This document shows positions 7,285 through 15,319 of a DNA stretch of 64,000 nt, one piece after another. Made by a program: the position numbers and the translations under genes. The notes below the pieces were generated by a model that searched no databases, was not told where the DNA came from, and worked only from the letters and a program-made list of their open reading frames with translations. Each line of letters starts with the position of its first letter. The stretch's first letter is position 1. The stretch comes from a virus. The stretch is from positions 1-64,000 of the IMG/VR virus record IMGVR_UViG_3300009194_000007, one strand, 5' to 3'.

Positions 7285-7819
7285 GACAGAATGTAACCTC
7301 ATCGCTGCGTTCTTTGAGCGGATTCAGGAGATTGATCTTCAATCTTTCACTGTTGGCACGCGAATATGTCCCCAACATGTCATAGTGTATCAAAGACGGG
7401 TCATCGGTTCCAACCTCTAACCAATACGTGTGACCGCCAGACATCATATCATTCTGAAAAACAAAAGCAAGTTTGAAATAGTAACACCGAACGCCGTATC
7501 CAAACTTATTCGAAAGGCCGATGCCTGAGTGGATAACCACACTAGGATAGCGTTGTGCAAGAAACAACAAATCTTCTATCTTCCTTTTGTTATTGTTATG
7601 CAACTCAATTATGCGTGACGTTGGTTGCTCCTGATGCTTATCCAGTATGGCTCTAATGGATTTGAAGAGTCCGTCACGATTAAACGGGAAGTCCAAGTGT
7701 TCCGTAGGAAGTCGGGTCAACCTCTCATGAGAAAGGTATTCAGAATGTTCGGATACCACACAAATGTAATTCGTTGCGGCGTTATGGACAAATGTTTTAG
7801 CATAGTCTTTCCTTTTCAT
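7274..7819 (-). CDS. Hypothetical protein, 181 aa, small-gene cluster
   Basis: Lys-rich N-terminus, a helical middle (IIELHNNNKRKIEDLLFLAQ) and a beta-rich C-terminal half with YYFKLAFVF and YWLEVGTDDPSLIHY. The latter echoes MGWLLYEPSLVPMVL in the next gene upstream, suggesting an old duplication. Its start overlaps that gene's stop by four bases. Function unknown. Confidence 0.65.
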   Translation of the reverse strand: MKRKDYAKTFVHNAATNYICVVSEHSEYLSHERLTRLPTEHLDFPFNRDGLFKSIRAILDKHQEQPTSRIIELHNNNKRKIEDLLFLAQRYPSVVIHSGIGLSNKFGYGVRCYYFKLAFVFQNDMMSGGHTYWLEVGTDDPSLIHYDMLGTYSRANSERLKINLLNPLKERSDEVTFCHEL

Positions 7820-8331
7820 AATGCATCCTTAAACAGAATAGATTCGTAAGTAGAATACATAATATCAATGAAATCCGATCTAAACTTCTTCATATCACAG
7901 TGGAACATTTTACCCATCAACACCATCGGCACCAATGAAGGCTCATACAATAACCACCCCATTTCAATATGATATGAACCTTTACACCCCGTCTTTGTGA
8001 AAATGATAGCTGTTACAGTTTCTAATGATCTGTGATTAGAACGAAATTTCGCCTCATAACAAGGATGAATAGCAGCGATGTTAAAGTCTTTCGTCATTCG
8101 TTCCCATCGCTCACACTCTTCCTTCAATCTTTCAGCATAAGGCAATCTACGGGCTTGAGGCATGGTATCGAGATTTCCAACCAACAGAGTCTCGAACGCC
8201 CTAAAGAACTCAGAAATGACCTGATTATCCATAGTCGGTGTTGTGGGAATGTTACCTTTCCATGACGGGGGTTTATATTCAACCCGGTCAGGGAACATCA
8301 TTCTCGCTGTTGGCGTGTATATAAAGGTCAC
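7816..8331 (-). CDS. Hypothetical protein, 171 aa, small-gene cluster, GTG start
   Basis: The start is GTG at 8331 with AGGAG 8 bases upstream; that site lies inside the end of the previous gene. The protein carries helical segments and a beta hairpin (SYHIEMGWLLYEPSLVPM), ending ILFKDAL. It probably shares an ancestor with the gene at 7274-7819. No known family. Confidence 0.65.
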   Translation of the reverse strand: MTFIYTPTARMMFPDRVEYKPPSWKGNIPTTPTMDNQVISEFFRAFETLLVGNLDTMPQARRLPYAERLKEECERWERMTKDFNIAAIHPCYEAKFRSNHRSLETVTAIIFTKTGCKGSYHIEMGWLLYEPSLVPMVLMGKMFHCDMKKFRSDFIDIMYSTYESILFKDAL

Positions 8332-8333
8332 GA

Positions 8334-8798
8334 TTACAACTCCTGTAAGCGATTGATCTCATAAACACGGTCAATTATACCAATGACCTCAGCGATTGAA
8401 AAGGCTTCCATCTCATAAAGCGGAGTGCCCATGATGACCCGGTGATGACCCTGCACTGCTTCGACTCTCATCTCTTCTTCCAACTCACCGAAGACTTCCT
8501 TGACTCTCAAACCTACCTTTTCGGTCAGATTCCGTTGTAGGACACCTTCAACATCAAAAACGAACGGATTAAAATTGCAATGCTCTGGGATTGCGGGTGT
8601 AGGATCAAATACAATGCCAGCAGACCCCATATCACAATCGTAAATGGTGAGTCTAAACGAATCGACTTCCCCATTCCTCGTGCATTCACCGAGGTAATCC
8701 GCCAGACCAGAAAACGTCTTGCTAGCTTTTTCTAATCGGAAATCAAACATTAACCTGCTTATAAAATGAACAATGTCATCCACTGAAGGTCGTTTCAA
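8334..8798 (-). CDS. Hypothetical protein, 154 aa, small-gene cluster
   Basis: Alpha/beta protein with a long charged helix in the middle and a terminal amphipathic helix (AEVIGIIDRVYEINRLQEL). Overlaps its upstream neighbour by four bases. No family recognised. Confidence 0.65.
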   Translation of the reverse strand: MKRPSVDDIVHFISRLMFDFRLEKASKTFSGLADYLGECTRNGEVDSFRLTIYDCDMGSAGIVFDPTPAIPEHCNFNPFVFDVEGVLQRNLTEKVGLRVKEVFGELEEEMRVEAVQGHHRVIMGTPLYEMEAFSIAEVIGIIDRVYEINRLQEL

Positions 8799-9151
8799 AG
8801 CCGTTTCATCCTATACAAGTTTTCGAGATCATCGAGGACTTCATGAAGGTAAACACCAGAGCATCCATCCTCGTTGAAAGAATACTTAGCCTTCGATAGC
8901 GGTATTTCGAAAGTGAAGCAGATCACACCATTAGAACAATCAACGAAAGAAATGGTAGTCATCCATCCCTTATCACTGACTATCACCGCATACGTTTCGG
9001 TTTTGTCTATCGCACGGCGCGCTTCATCGAGGTAATCAAGGAAAGTATGGATGTATCGAATAACGCTAAGCGCAGCATTAATACCTTTATCGTAATTGTA
9101 AAAGCATTCATTGGTGAGATCGATAAACATGTCACGAACACGATCTTCCAT
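8795..9151 (-). CDS. Hypothetical protein, 118 aa, first gene of the small-gene cluster
   Basis: Follows the terminator after the clamp-loader gene, with GGGAG ahead of its ATG. The N-terminal half is helical, the middle has strands (VICFTFEIPL), and it closes with a helix ending NLYRMKRL, the pattern shared by its neighbours. Function unknown. Confidence 0.65.
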   Translation of the reverse strand: MEDRVRDMFIDLTNECFYNYDKGINAALSVIRYIHTFLDYLDEARRAIDKTETYAVIVSDKGWMTTISFVDCSNGVICFTFEIPLSKAKYSFNEDGCSGVYLHEVLDDLENLYRMKRL

Positions 9152-9163
9152 CTCAATACTCCC

Positions 9164-9189
9164 AAGAAAAGGCGGCCTAACAGACCGCC
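9164..9189 (-). terminator. Terminator after clamp-loader gp62 gene
   Basis: On the minus strand GGCGG, a 9-base loop and CCGCC are followed by TTTTCTT. It lies 6 bases beyond the gp62-like stop and separates the clamp-loader unit from the small-gene cluster. Read-through must be considered because I see no promoter in the 43-base gap. Confidence 0.65.
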
Positions 9190-9194
9190 TGTAG

Positions 9195-9626
9195 TCATTC
9201 TTTGAAATCGAAGATATCGACTATCTCTTCAATCTCATCAGCGTTAAGAATCTCATGATACTGTTTGGCCTCGTGCATTCCACACTGATATAACCGAGAG
9301 ATGGCATAGAGTTCCTTGGTATGGTTCTTGATGCCATTCTTCTTGAATGCATACCGGGTATTTCCCATGCCACTGTTTGCGGCAACCAGCAACTTGAGAA
9401 GCAGACGAGGATGGCGACTCAAACTGAACACATACGGATTACAATACATGTCGGTCAGTAGGACATGATACGGGGCATTGCTGCCCTCTGCCCCGTTAAC
9501 CCACATCAGCACCACGAAGGCCGAAAGCCCCTTAACCTCATCCTCGGTCAACGAATCGACATAATCGTAATCCCCTCGATTCATGTGATCGAAGAACTTA
9601 AACAGATCAGTTTTCTGTTTCGCCAT
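9195..9626 (-). CDS. 62: Clamp loader small subunit (T4 gp62-like)
   Basis: This 143-residue protein starts MAKQKTDLFKFFDHMNRGD and overlaps the stop of the gp44-like gene by one base (TAATG). The adjacency, the FFDH..N.GD opening and the AFKKNGIKNHTKELY segment match the T4-type clamp loader small subunit, somewhat shorter than the 187 residues of T4 gp62. It would join four gp44-like ATPase subunits to load the sliding clamp onto primer-template junctions. Confidence 0.75.
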   Translation of the reverse strand: MAKQKTDLFKFFDHMNRGDYDYVDSLTEDEVKGLSAFVVLMWVNGAEGSNAPYHVLLTDMYCNPYVFSLSRHPRLLLKLLVAANSGMGNTRYAFKKNGIKNHTKELYAISRLYQCGMHEAKQYHEILNADEIEEIVDIFDFKE

Positions 9627-10552
9627 TACTCTCCCCCTACCACGAAGGCATGATACAGAAATGCGTCGAGGTGGAGGCGAAGGTTAGCCGATGTCTGAGA
9701 GCGATCAAGATATTGGGACAGGAGAACCAATGCCGCGCCTTTGTCTTCGAACTGATGAAGATTGGAATACATGACCTCATAGAACCAATCGTAATTGGTG
9801 GGGTCGATGAGTTCGGTCAGTTCCAGTGCCGCTTCAAGATTGAAATCCTCACCCTTCCAAAGCGATTCCCACTGATCGAGATCGGTTCCTTTGGAAGTGA
9901 TCTTCTGGGGAGGATGGAGTTTCCCTTCAGAATCGGTCGCGGCTTCGATACTGTTGAGAATCTTGCGGATGTCAGGCTTGTAAGCATCAATGTGGTCGAA
10001 GAACACATTTTCATCCTCAACGATGATCTGTTCTTGTTCGATCACATCCACCATGTATTCGATGATCCCTTCATCATCCATGGCATTGATGTCATAATCC
10101 TCGAAACGCGAATACATTTCGGGGATGATGCCTTTGGCATAGTTGGCAGTGCCGATGAACCGTGTGCCAGAGGCGGAACTGTCCTCGATGATGGCCCTGA
10201 GAGCCTTCTGGGCGTCTTGCCCAAGGCGATCCATCTCTTCTAGCTGAACGACCTTGAAACGTCCATACGGGGCTTTCTTGAGCCACGGTTCGAGGATTTC
10301 CCGAATGAACTCCATGCCCTTGACCGCCGAACAGTTCACTTGCTTGACATCCCCTTGGGGGATATCCAGTTCTTTGATAAGGATGCGAGAAAGCGTGGTC
10401 TTGCCGCATCCTGCGGACCCCACCATGAGGATATTGGGGATGTCTTGCTTCTCGATCCACTTTTCCACGCTACGTTTTAGATTGGGGTCAAGAAACACAT
10501 AGCCGTCAATCGTGGAAGGGCGATACTTTTCTGCGAGAAGTTGTCGTGTCAT
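9626..10552 (-). CDS. 44: Clamp loader large subunit, AAA+ ATPase (T4 gp44-like)
   Basis: 308 residues, close to T4 gp44 (319). LAEKYRPSTIDGYVF is the family N-terminus. Walker A is GSAGCGKTT (about 45-53), Walker B is VVQLEEMDRL with LEE in place of the usual DE(AV)D, and the SRC-type motif appears as MYSRFEDYDI. The C-terminal 100 residues form the collar. It loads the sliding clamp with ATP hydrolysis, supporting replication and late transcription in T4-like phages. It heads a two-gene unit with the small subunit; ribosome site GGAG precedes the ATG. Confidence 0.93.
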   Translation of the reverse strand: MTRQLLAEKYRPSTIDGYVFLDPNLKRSVEKWIEKQDIPNILMVGSAGCGKTTLSRILIKELDIPQGDVKQVNCSAVKGMEFIREILEPWLKKAPYGRFKVVQLEEMDRLGQDAQKALRAIIEDSSASGTRFIGTANYAKGIIPEMYSRFEDYDINAMDDEGIIEYMVDVIEQEQIIVEDENVFFDHIDAYKPDIRKILNSIEAATDSEGKLHPPQKITSKGTDLDQWESLWKGEDFNLEAALELTELIDPTNYDWFYEVMYSNLHQFEDKGAALVLLSQYLDRSQTSANLRLHLDAFLYHAFVVGGE

Positions 10553-10573
10553 TCATTGTCTCCTTTGGTGACA

Positions 10574-11176
10574 TTACAGTCGGTGAAACTTATACTCAGT
10601 GTCGAGGTCGTTTCTAATTCGGTTTAGATCATTACCATAGGCATAGAAGAAACCGTTCCGGTAGATGATTTCGAGGTGGTATTCTACCTCACTCCCATCG
10701 AGACTTGCAAGGTGGAGATAGCCGCGAGCATTATGATTGGCCTTGAGGGTCTCGTACGTTTCCTTGTCTGAATGAACCAGACCGTCATCCAAATGAATTG
10801 CAGTTATATTTTCATCTGCCCATATGCATTCCAATTCTATCGGGTCGTTGTATGCATTTCCGTAGGCGGTTGTCTTAAAGAAGTCACGCTGTTCAACGTT
10901 GTCCAATGGGTGAGGCTTAAACCACTCCCTTGATTTTGGAACGTGGACCTTATTCGCTTTCGGGAACAAAGGGTTCACGAAACACGGTTTCCACATAGGG
11001 TGACGTTTCAAGGACACCGATACGAGTGGAACATCGAAGCTAGTAAAGGCGTCAACTGGCATTTTGTATTCGAACCTCCCAAAAGAGGATTGTGGTAGTA
11101 TGGGGATAGAAACATGTGTCGGTTTGATCTGTCTTCCATCTACTTCAACAACGACATTATCAACAGTCAATTTCAT
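10574..11176 (-). CDS. Hypothetical protein, 200 aa, clamp-loader neighbourhood
   Basis: Position just upstream of the clamp loader is where T4 has the sliding clamp gp45, but this protein does not show the clamp's repeated fold signature to my eye. It is beta-rich (LTVDNVVVEVDGRQIKPTHV; ELECIWADENITAIHLDD) and ends YKFHRL, like the small-gene cluster proteins. A very diverged clamp cannot be excluded. Confidence 0.6.
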   Translation of the reverse strand: MKLTVDNVVVEVDGRQIKPTHVSIPILPQSSFGRFEYKMPVDAFTSFDVPLVSVSLKRHPMWKPCFVNPLFPKANKVHVPKSREWFKPHPLDNVEQRDFFKTTAYGNAYNDPIELECIWADENITAIHLDDGLVHSDKETYETLKANHNARGYLHLASLDGSEVEYHLEIIYRNGFFYAYGNDLNRIRNDLDTEYKFHRL

Positions 11177-11306
11177 CTTGTTCTATCCCCATCAGAGTTC
11201 GCGAAAGGCGATCAGGTCTTTCAACCACTAGAACGCATTTCTTCCCATGCCGACTCAAATGGGATTCGCTGAAATGTCAAACGTATCATGCTGGCTCCAA
11301 AATCAG

Positions 11307-11328
11307 AAGGGGGCTTTCGCCCCCTTTT
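11307..11328 (-). terminator. Hairpin after the basic-protein gene
   Basis: AAGGGGGC, loop TTTC, GCCCCCTT forms an 8-bp stem 5 bases past the stop at 11333. T-rich sequence flanks both sides, so it could act on either strand. The remaining 130 bases to 11177 hold only a possible 22-codon frame (11221-11289), which I do not call. Confidence 0.7.
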
Positions 11329-11332
11329 GGAT

Positions 11333-11755
11333 TCAAACTGTCTTGTGGACTGCTTTGGCCTTAGCCTTGGTCTTACGGGCTTCAGCCTTGTCCTCTTCTT
11401 CCCAACGCTTCTTTTGCCAACGGTCGTACTTCGCATCACCATAGTAACGCTTATGTTCTTCGTCGCCAACCTTCTCAGACGCTTTTCCGCCCAGTGCATG
11501 GTTGCCGTTGATGCCCACCTTGGAGAACATCTGAGCCACTTCGATCTGATTCTTAGACCAGAGTTTGTCGTGGCTACCGGTACGGCGCGGGGTTTCGCTC
11601 ACGTTCTTCAGTGCGGCGGCAGCCTGTGCGTCGTCAGGATACTTTTTCAGATGACGTTCCAGCTTTGCTACACGATTCTTCTTGTAAGAACCGTTGGTCT
11701 TGTAGGCTGCGTACTGGTTCTTGCGAGAAACGCTCTTGTTACCTTTCTTAGCCAT
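11333..11755 (-). CDS. Small basic protein, 140 aa
   Basis: Very rich in Lys and Arg, with little hydrophobic core: MAKKGNKSVSRKNQYAAYKT at the start and a Lys/Ala-rich tail (EARKTKAKAKAVHKTV). The middle has KLERHLKKYPDDAQAAAAL, a charged helix. It probably binds nucleic acid or is abundant in the infected cell; composition is the only support. A good GGAG site and a terminator of its own suggest strong expression. Confidence 0.65.
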   Translation of the reverse strand: MAKKGNKSVSRKNQYAAYKTNGSYKKNRVAKLERHLKKYPDDAQAAAALKNVSETPRRTGSHDKLWSKNQIEVAQMFSKVGINGNHALGGKASEKVGDEEHKRYYGDAKYDRWQKKRWEEEDKAEARKTKAKAKAVHKTV

Positions 11756-11767
11756 GCTAACTTCTCC

Positions 11768-12064
11768 TTACAGATCGATGATAAGATTCAGTTCTTTCAG
11801 TGATGCCAACTCGAATGAGCCAGTGAGAGCATCATACGATAATGCACTATCGTCTGTCAACGGTTTATCGAAAACTTCTTGTTGACTTATCCATTGGGCC
11901 ACCGAGTCGGATATGGAATAAACACAATCTGATTCAACATGACAGCCTTCAGCCGTCAATGTTCCTTGTTCCGTCTTCTTCAGATTGAGAAATGCAATGG
12001 TACGTTTCAGGCCATTGTCGGTTAGATCAATCTTTGTCAATACACAGGGGCGTTCATTCTGCAT
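11768..12064 (-). CDS. Hypothetical protein, 98 aa
   Basis: I start at 12064 (MQNERPCVL), which overlaps the end of the GroES-like gene by 11 bases; starting further upstream would read through most of that gene's C-terminus in another frame. It is beta-rich in its first half and ends with a helix (SLKELNLIIDL) like the small-gene cluster members. Function unknown. Confidence 0.6.
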   Translation of the reverse strand: MQNERPCVLTKIDLTDNGLKRTIAFLNLKKTEQGTLTAEGCHVESDCVYSISDSVAQWISQQEVFDKPLTDDSALSYDALTGSFELASLKELNLIIDL

Positions 12065-12362
12065 CGATAACCCCCAGCACTTCTGTTTCAGCGGTGATAC
12101 CCACCCGGAGTTCCTTCCCATCATAATCGACCACGAATGGGGGCGTGATACGTCGCCAAGGAATCACGATCAGATCACCTTCACTCACCATGGTCACATC
12201 ACGACCGATTCGATGGACACGATAGAATTGGGTTGTATCTGAATCTGAATTTTCCTTAACCTGAATGAGTGACCCATTGACTTCATTCATGTCCACATGC
12301 GACACGATGATATCCTTGGGGAGCGGATTCAAAGAATTGAGCGATACGTTTTGATCTGTCAT
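12054..12362 (-). CDS. GroES-like co-chaperonin (T4 gp31-type), putative
   Basis: 102 residues, near GroES (97) and gp31 (111). NPLPKDIIVSHVD resembles the RPLGDRVLVKRV opening strand. A variable loop follows (about 27-45). RIGRDVTMVSEGDLIVIP matches the V..VGD.V.. strand, and DGKELRVGITAETEVLGVID matches the closing strand with the typical ending. In T4, gp31 replaces GroES so that the large capsid protein fits the GroEL cage. Here it sits amid unknown genes, overlapping both neighbours. The call rests on this pattern match. Confidence 0.55.
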   Translation of the reverse strand: MTDQNVSLNSLNPLPKDIIVSHVDMNEVNGSLIQVKENSDSDTTQFYRVHRIGRDVTMVSEGDLIVIPWRRITPPFVVDYDGKELRVGITAETEVLGVIDAE

Positions 12363-12811
12363 TACAACCTCTTGATGTCATTGAGTTCGGTGAGAAGTCC
12401 ATCATCAACCTTGATGAAGAACTCTACCGTAGTTCTGGGGTCTTCGTCAATAGCATCACCATAATGATCTCTGACGAACTCACGATAAATCGTCAAAAAC
12501 AGATTGATGTCCTCATCGGCCATGCCCAACTGATCCAAAGCGACAATATTGGCCCCTCGTGGGTGTGGTGATCTCGATGAATTGAATCCGATATAAGCCG
12601 CCCCGACGATCAGCCAATACTTCCGCATCAAGAACATAGAATTACTAAACGTGACAGCGATTCCATTGCTGATCACATCGTTAACCAGATCATCATACCC
12701 TTTCCCTCGATCACGGGCGAACTCAATGAAATGGTGAATCGATTTGAAGGTTAACCCCGATGTTGCCTTCCCCGTAAACCGGTGTTTCGCTCGCAACGCT
12801 TTATCCATCAT
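12362..12811 (-). CDS. Hypothetical protein, 149 aa
   Basis: Starts at ATGATG behind AGGAGG that lies inside the end of the DnaE-like N-half gene; 12808 is the alternative start with better spacing. Mostly helical; FKSIHHFIEFARDRGKGYDDL and a C-terminal NDIKRL ending. I recognise no family. Tightly coupled to the DnaE-like N-half. Confidence 0.65.
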   Translation of the reverse strand: MMDKALRAKHRFTGKATSGLTFKSIHHFIEFARDRGKGYDDLVNDVISNGIAVTFSNSMFLMRKYWLIVGAAYIGFNSSRSPHPRGANIVALDQLGMADEDINLFLTIYREFVRDHYGDAIDEDPRTTVEFFIKVDDGLLTELNDIKRL

Positions 12812-13322
12812 CTACCTCCTTTGATAGTTCATTGAATGGAATGTCATACTTAATAGAATCGATATCGTGAATCTCTAACAGAAACAGAATATAGGACGCA
12901 CAGCTACTCCCACGTCCTACTCCCCATATCACCCCGTCCTTCTTGAACCGAGATACCAGTTCAAAGCATTTCAAAAGAAAGGTGACGTTGTTGGTTTTCT
13001 CGTACCATGCCATTTCCTCTTCAATTCGTTCCAATGCTTCTGGTGTATCTTCAAATCGTGTTGAATTTGATATGATCCGGTACAGTGTGTTCAAGTCTTC
13101 TTCAGAATGAATATGGTCTTCTGGTTCTGGTTCTGAATCGTTAATGTCCGTGGATGTGTTTGCTTGATAAAGCAAATCGTATTGCTGGCTGTCATAGGTA
13201 TCTATCACAGCCACATTGTCCATCTCTTTCCCTGACAGACGACGCCTAGCGAATGCAAAGGGTGTGATGATGCTGGTGCCGTCTTTCAAAAGAACTCGTT
13301 CTTTCTTATGATCGTAATACAT
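12801..13322 (-). CDS. DnaE-like (C-family) DNA polymerase palm, N-terminal half of a split protein
   Basis: The last 75 of 173 residues follow bacterial DnaE just ahead of its active site. RIEEEMAWYEKTNNVTFLL matches the R..EL.VI..MGF..YFLIV helix. WGVGRGSSCASY (about 133-144) matches the VGPGRGSGAGS phosphate-binding loop. IHDIDSIKYDIPFNE (151-165) matches ITDIDPLKYDLLFER. The protein stops 8 residues later, where DnaE has its short linker before PDFDIDF. The C-terminal half at 1395-2006 begins with 10 residues and then that active-site motif. The N-terminal 80 residues replace the PHP domain with an unrelated acidic region. It is encoded about 10.8 kb upstream of its partner on the same strand. 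Confidence 0.7.
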   Translation of the reverse strand: MYYDHKKERVLLKDGTSIITPFAFARRRLSGKEMDNVAVIDTYDSQQYDLLYQANTSTDINDSEPEPEDHIHSEEDLNTLYRIISNSTRFEDTPEALERIEEEMAWYEKTNNVTFLLKCFELVSRFKKDGVIWGVGRGSSCASYILFLLEIHDIDSIKYDIPFNELSKEVDDG

Positions 13323-13328
13323 GATTGG

Positions 13329-13811
13329 TTAATGGTTGCCTAGAAACAGATCGACCCCACAATCCTTGATTTTGTGGTAATGATCCCGCTCGGATACCAT
13401 GATGACACGGTTGTTGTTGATGATAGGAACAGCATGTGCCGTGGTGGGCCAATAGTATTGGCCTTCGAAGTAATCCAAAAGGACAGCAGGTTTCACGTCC
13501 CAGTGACCCAATTCGGCACCAAACCGCACACATTCGATTTCACGACCCACCATCTCATCGACAGTGATCCAATCCATGTCGCCATTCTCATCACCAATCA
13601 TGACGAAATGACCAGACGGAATCGAATGTACACAGTCTCCAATCTGAAACTTGTAGATACCAGCGGTAAGAATCTGCCAGTTGATCTTGTGAACGAGAAA
13701 GTAATCGGACTTTTCAATCTCATTGTGGAAACGGAACTCGAAGATCATCTTGTTGATGGTACTTTGCACCGACGCATCGAGTGGGGTCATGTTCTCTGAA
13801 AGGTAGTTCAT
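13329..13811 (-). CDS. Hypothetical protein, 160 aa, between uvsW and the split polymerase
   Basis: Has GGAG ahead of the ATG and lies 6 bases from the next gene. The centre is beta-rich with IPSGHFVMIGDENGDMDWI; the C-terminus has RVIMVSERDHYHKIKD. No family recognised. Being sandwiched between a helicase and a polymerase half suggests a role in DNA metabolism, but only by position. Confidence 0.6.
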   Translation of the reverse strand: MNYLSENMTPLDASVQSTINKMIFEFRFHNEIEKSDYFLVHKINWQILTAGIYKFQIGDCVHSIPSGHFVMIGDENGDMDWITVDEMVGREIECVRFGAELGHWDVKPAVLLDYFEGQYYWPTTAHAVPIINNNRVIMVSERDHYHKIKDCGVDLFLGNH

Positions 13812-13834
13812 TGGCTCTCCTGAATCTGAATGAA

Positions 13835-13854
13835 ATGCCGGGGTATCCCGGCAT
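13835..13854 (-). terminator. Hairpin after uvsW
   Basis: ATGCCGGG, 4-base loop, CCCGGCAT, followed on the minus strand by TTCATTC. It is a perfect 8-bp stem directly downstream of the uvsW stop at 13859. The weak T-run suggests partial termination. Confidence 0.65.
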
Positions 13855-13858
13855 CGTT

Positions 13859-15319
13859 TTAATCGTGTTTGACAAGAATTGCATCATCGCTTTTGACGTA
13901 TTGAAACTTCTCACGCTTGTAAATCTTGATGCGTTCTTTCCGGTGACGCTTAGAATACTTGGTATCGGCACTGATGTCAATCACATCACAGTGATTAATA
14001 TCGCCATCAAGACGCAGACCACGACCGATGCCTTGCCGGATGTATACCTCGTTCTTCCCCACATCGATCAGGAAAAGACGAAAGATTCGATTGATCGAGA
14101 TACCTGTTCCTGACGTGCCATAGGACGCACACAACACGAAGTCATCGCTATCATCGAATCCTTTGAACCATCCTTCCCGCGTCTCTAAGGGTGTGTCATC
14201 GGCGATCATTCTCCCCTCGAAATGACTAGCCAACTGCTTACCCAACTGGGGATGACACAATACCAAGGTGTTCTTCGGGTCCAGTGATTTGATGTACTGG
14301 GCAATCGATTCAATCCTGTCCTTATTGAGATTGAGATAATCGAACTCACGATCCCACGTCCACGTATCAGCTTCCTCGGAGAACGCTTCCATCTCCTGAT
14401 CCAGCGTGGATATCATCTCAATGCCGATTGAAGAAACATAGTTCTTCGACATGAGGTGATCGGTCGAAACGATGTCCAGAACAGGGCCACCGATATGACA
14501 CTCGATGGTGTGACGCTTCAACCGATCCCGTGGCACCGTCCCGGTCAATCCAATTCTAACTGGACTATCGGCGAGTTCAGTCCTGACGAAGTGACAGAAC
14601 TCATCACCCATGATTTGATGAACCTCATCGAGAATGATGACGTAATCCTTGGAATCAAACATTCCCGCACAATTCATCAGTAGTTTAGGGGTCAGAACGA
14701 TGTGTCTGTGATTCTCAAACACCGCCTTACGTTTCTTTTCTGTCTTGATCGAGGGTGTCAACGCTTTCACGTCCAGCCCCAGTTCCTCATACTGGGCAGC
14801 AGTCTGTTTGACGAGGGATGCTGAAGGTGTTGCGGTGATGGTCTTCAACTTGGATTCGAAAACTCGACAGATACCTGCCCCGAGAACCGTCTTACCGCTC
14901 GATGTGCCGTATTCGAGGATGCCCTTGGTATCAGCTATTGCCCGATTGATTCCGTTCGTCTGGTGGGCTCTCAGGGGCCATGGAAGCAGATCACCGAAGT
15001 AATGATCATCCACGAACTCTAGGTCATCGAACTTCAGTTCACGGTTGGTGCGCTCATCCACGATGTTAATTGAGTCCAGATCATATCCCCGGTATTCGAG
15101 TACGTCTGTCACGGTATCCAACATGTGTTGAAAGAAGATACACGTTTCAGCATCAAACATACTGATCTTCCCATTCCAGTTACCGGTTTGGAATGCAGCA
15201 GTCATGAATGCACTCTTATCGGGGAGTTCGGTTGCACCCACGATCTCTTCAATGTCTTGGCGGGTCAGACCCTCAATATGACAGTTTACCTCATCGAGAA
15301 TGGTTAGTGTCAGGCTCAT
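13859..15319 (-). CDS. uvsW: UvsW-like SF2 recombination helicase
   Basis: 486 residues, close to T4 UvsW (about 500). Walker A is GTSSGKT (about 137-143), motif Ia surrounds SLVKQT, motif II is DEVH in VIILDEVHQ, motif III is GLTGT, and motif VI is IRQGIGRGLR. The N-terminal 120 residues match the DNA-binding domain ahead of the helicase core. UvsW branch-migrates and regresses forks and unwinds R-loops, switching T4 from origin-dependent to recombination-dependent replication. Its start overlaps the stop of the small gene just upstream. Near uvsY and uvsX, it forms a recombination cluster. Confidence 0.9.
   Translation of the reverse strand: MSLTLTILDEVNCHIEGLTRQDIEEIVGATELPDKSAFMTAAFQTGNWNGKISMFDAETCIFFQHMLDTVTDVLEYRGYDLDSINIVDERTNRELKFDDLEFVDDHYFGDLLPWPLRAHQTNGINRAIADTKGILEYGTSSGKTVLGAGICRVFESKLKTITATPSASLVKQTAAQYEELGLDVKALTPSIKTEKKRKAVFENHRHIVLTPKLLMNCAGMFDSKDYVIILDEVHQIMGDEFCHFVRTELADSPVRIGLTGTVPRDRLKRHTIECHIGGPVLDIVSTDHLMSKNYVSSIGIEMISTLDQEMEAFSEEADTWTWDREFDYLNLNKDRIESIAQYIKSLDPKNTLVLCHPQLGKQLASHFEGRMIADDTPLETREGWFKGFDDSDDFVLCASYGTSGTGISINRIFRLFLIDVGKNEVYIRQGIGRGLRLDGDINHCDVIDISADTKYSKRHRKERIKIYKREKFQYVKSDDAILVKHD

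Noticed and set aside
9650-10243. Plus-strand frame opposite the clamp loader
   Set aside because: The minus strand encodes gp44 with intact AAA+ motifs; the antisense frame has no pattern.
10574-11176. Sliding clamp gp45 by position
   Set aside because: Sequence pattern does not show the clamp repeat; left as unknown.
11221-11499. Minus-strand frame of 92 codons across the gap upstream of the 10574 gene
   Set aside because: It overlaps the basic protein's end and the terminator hairpin; only a 22-codon tail remains free and has no good ribosome site.
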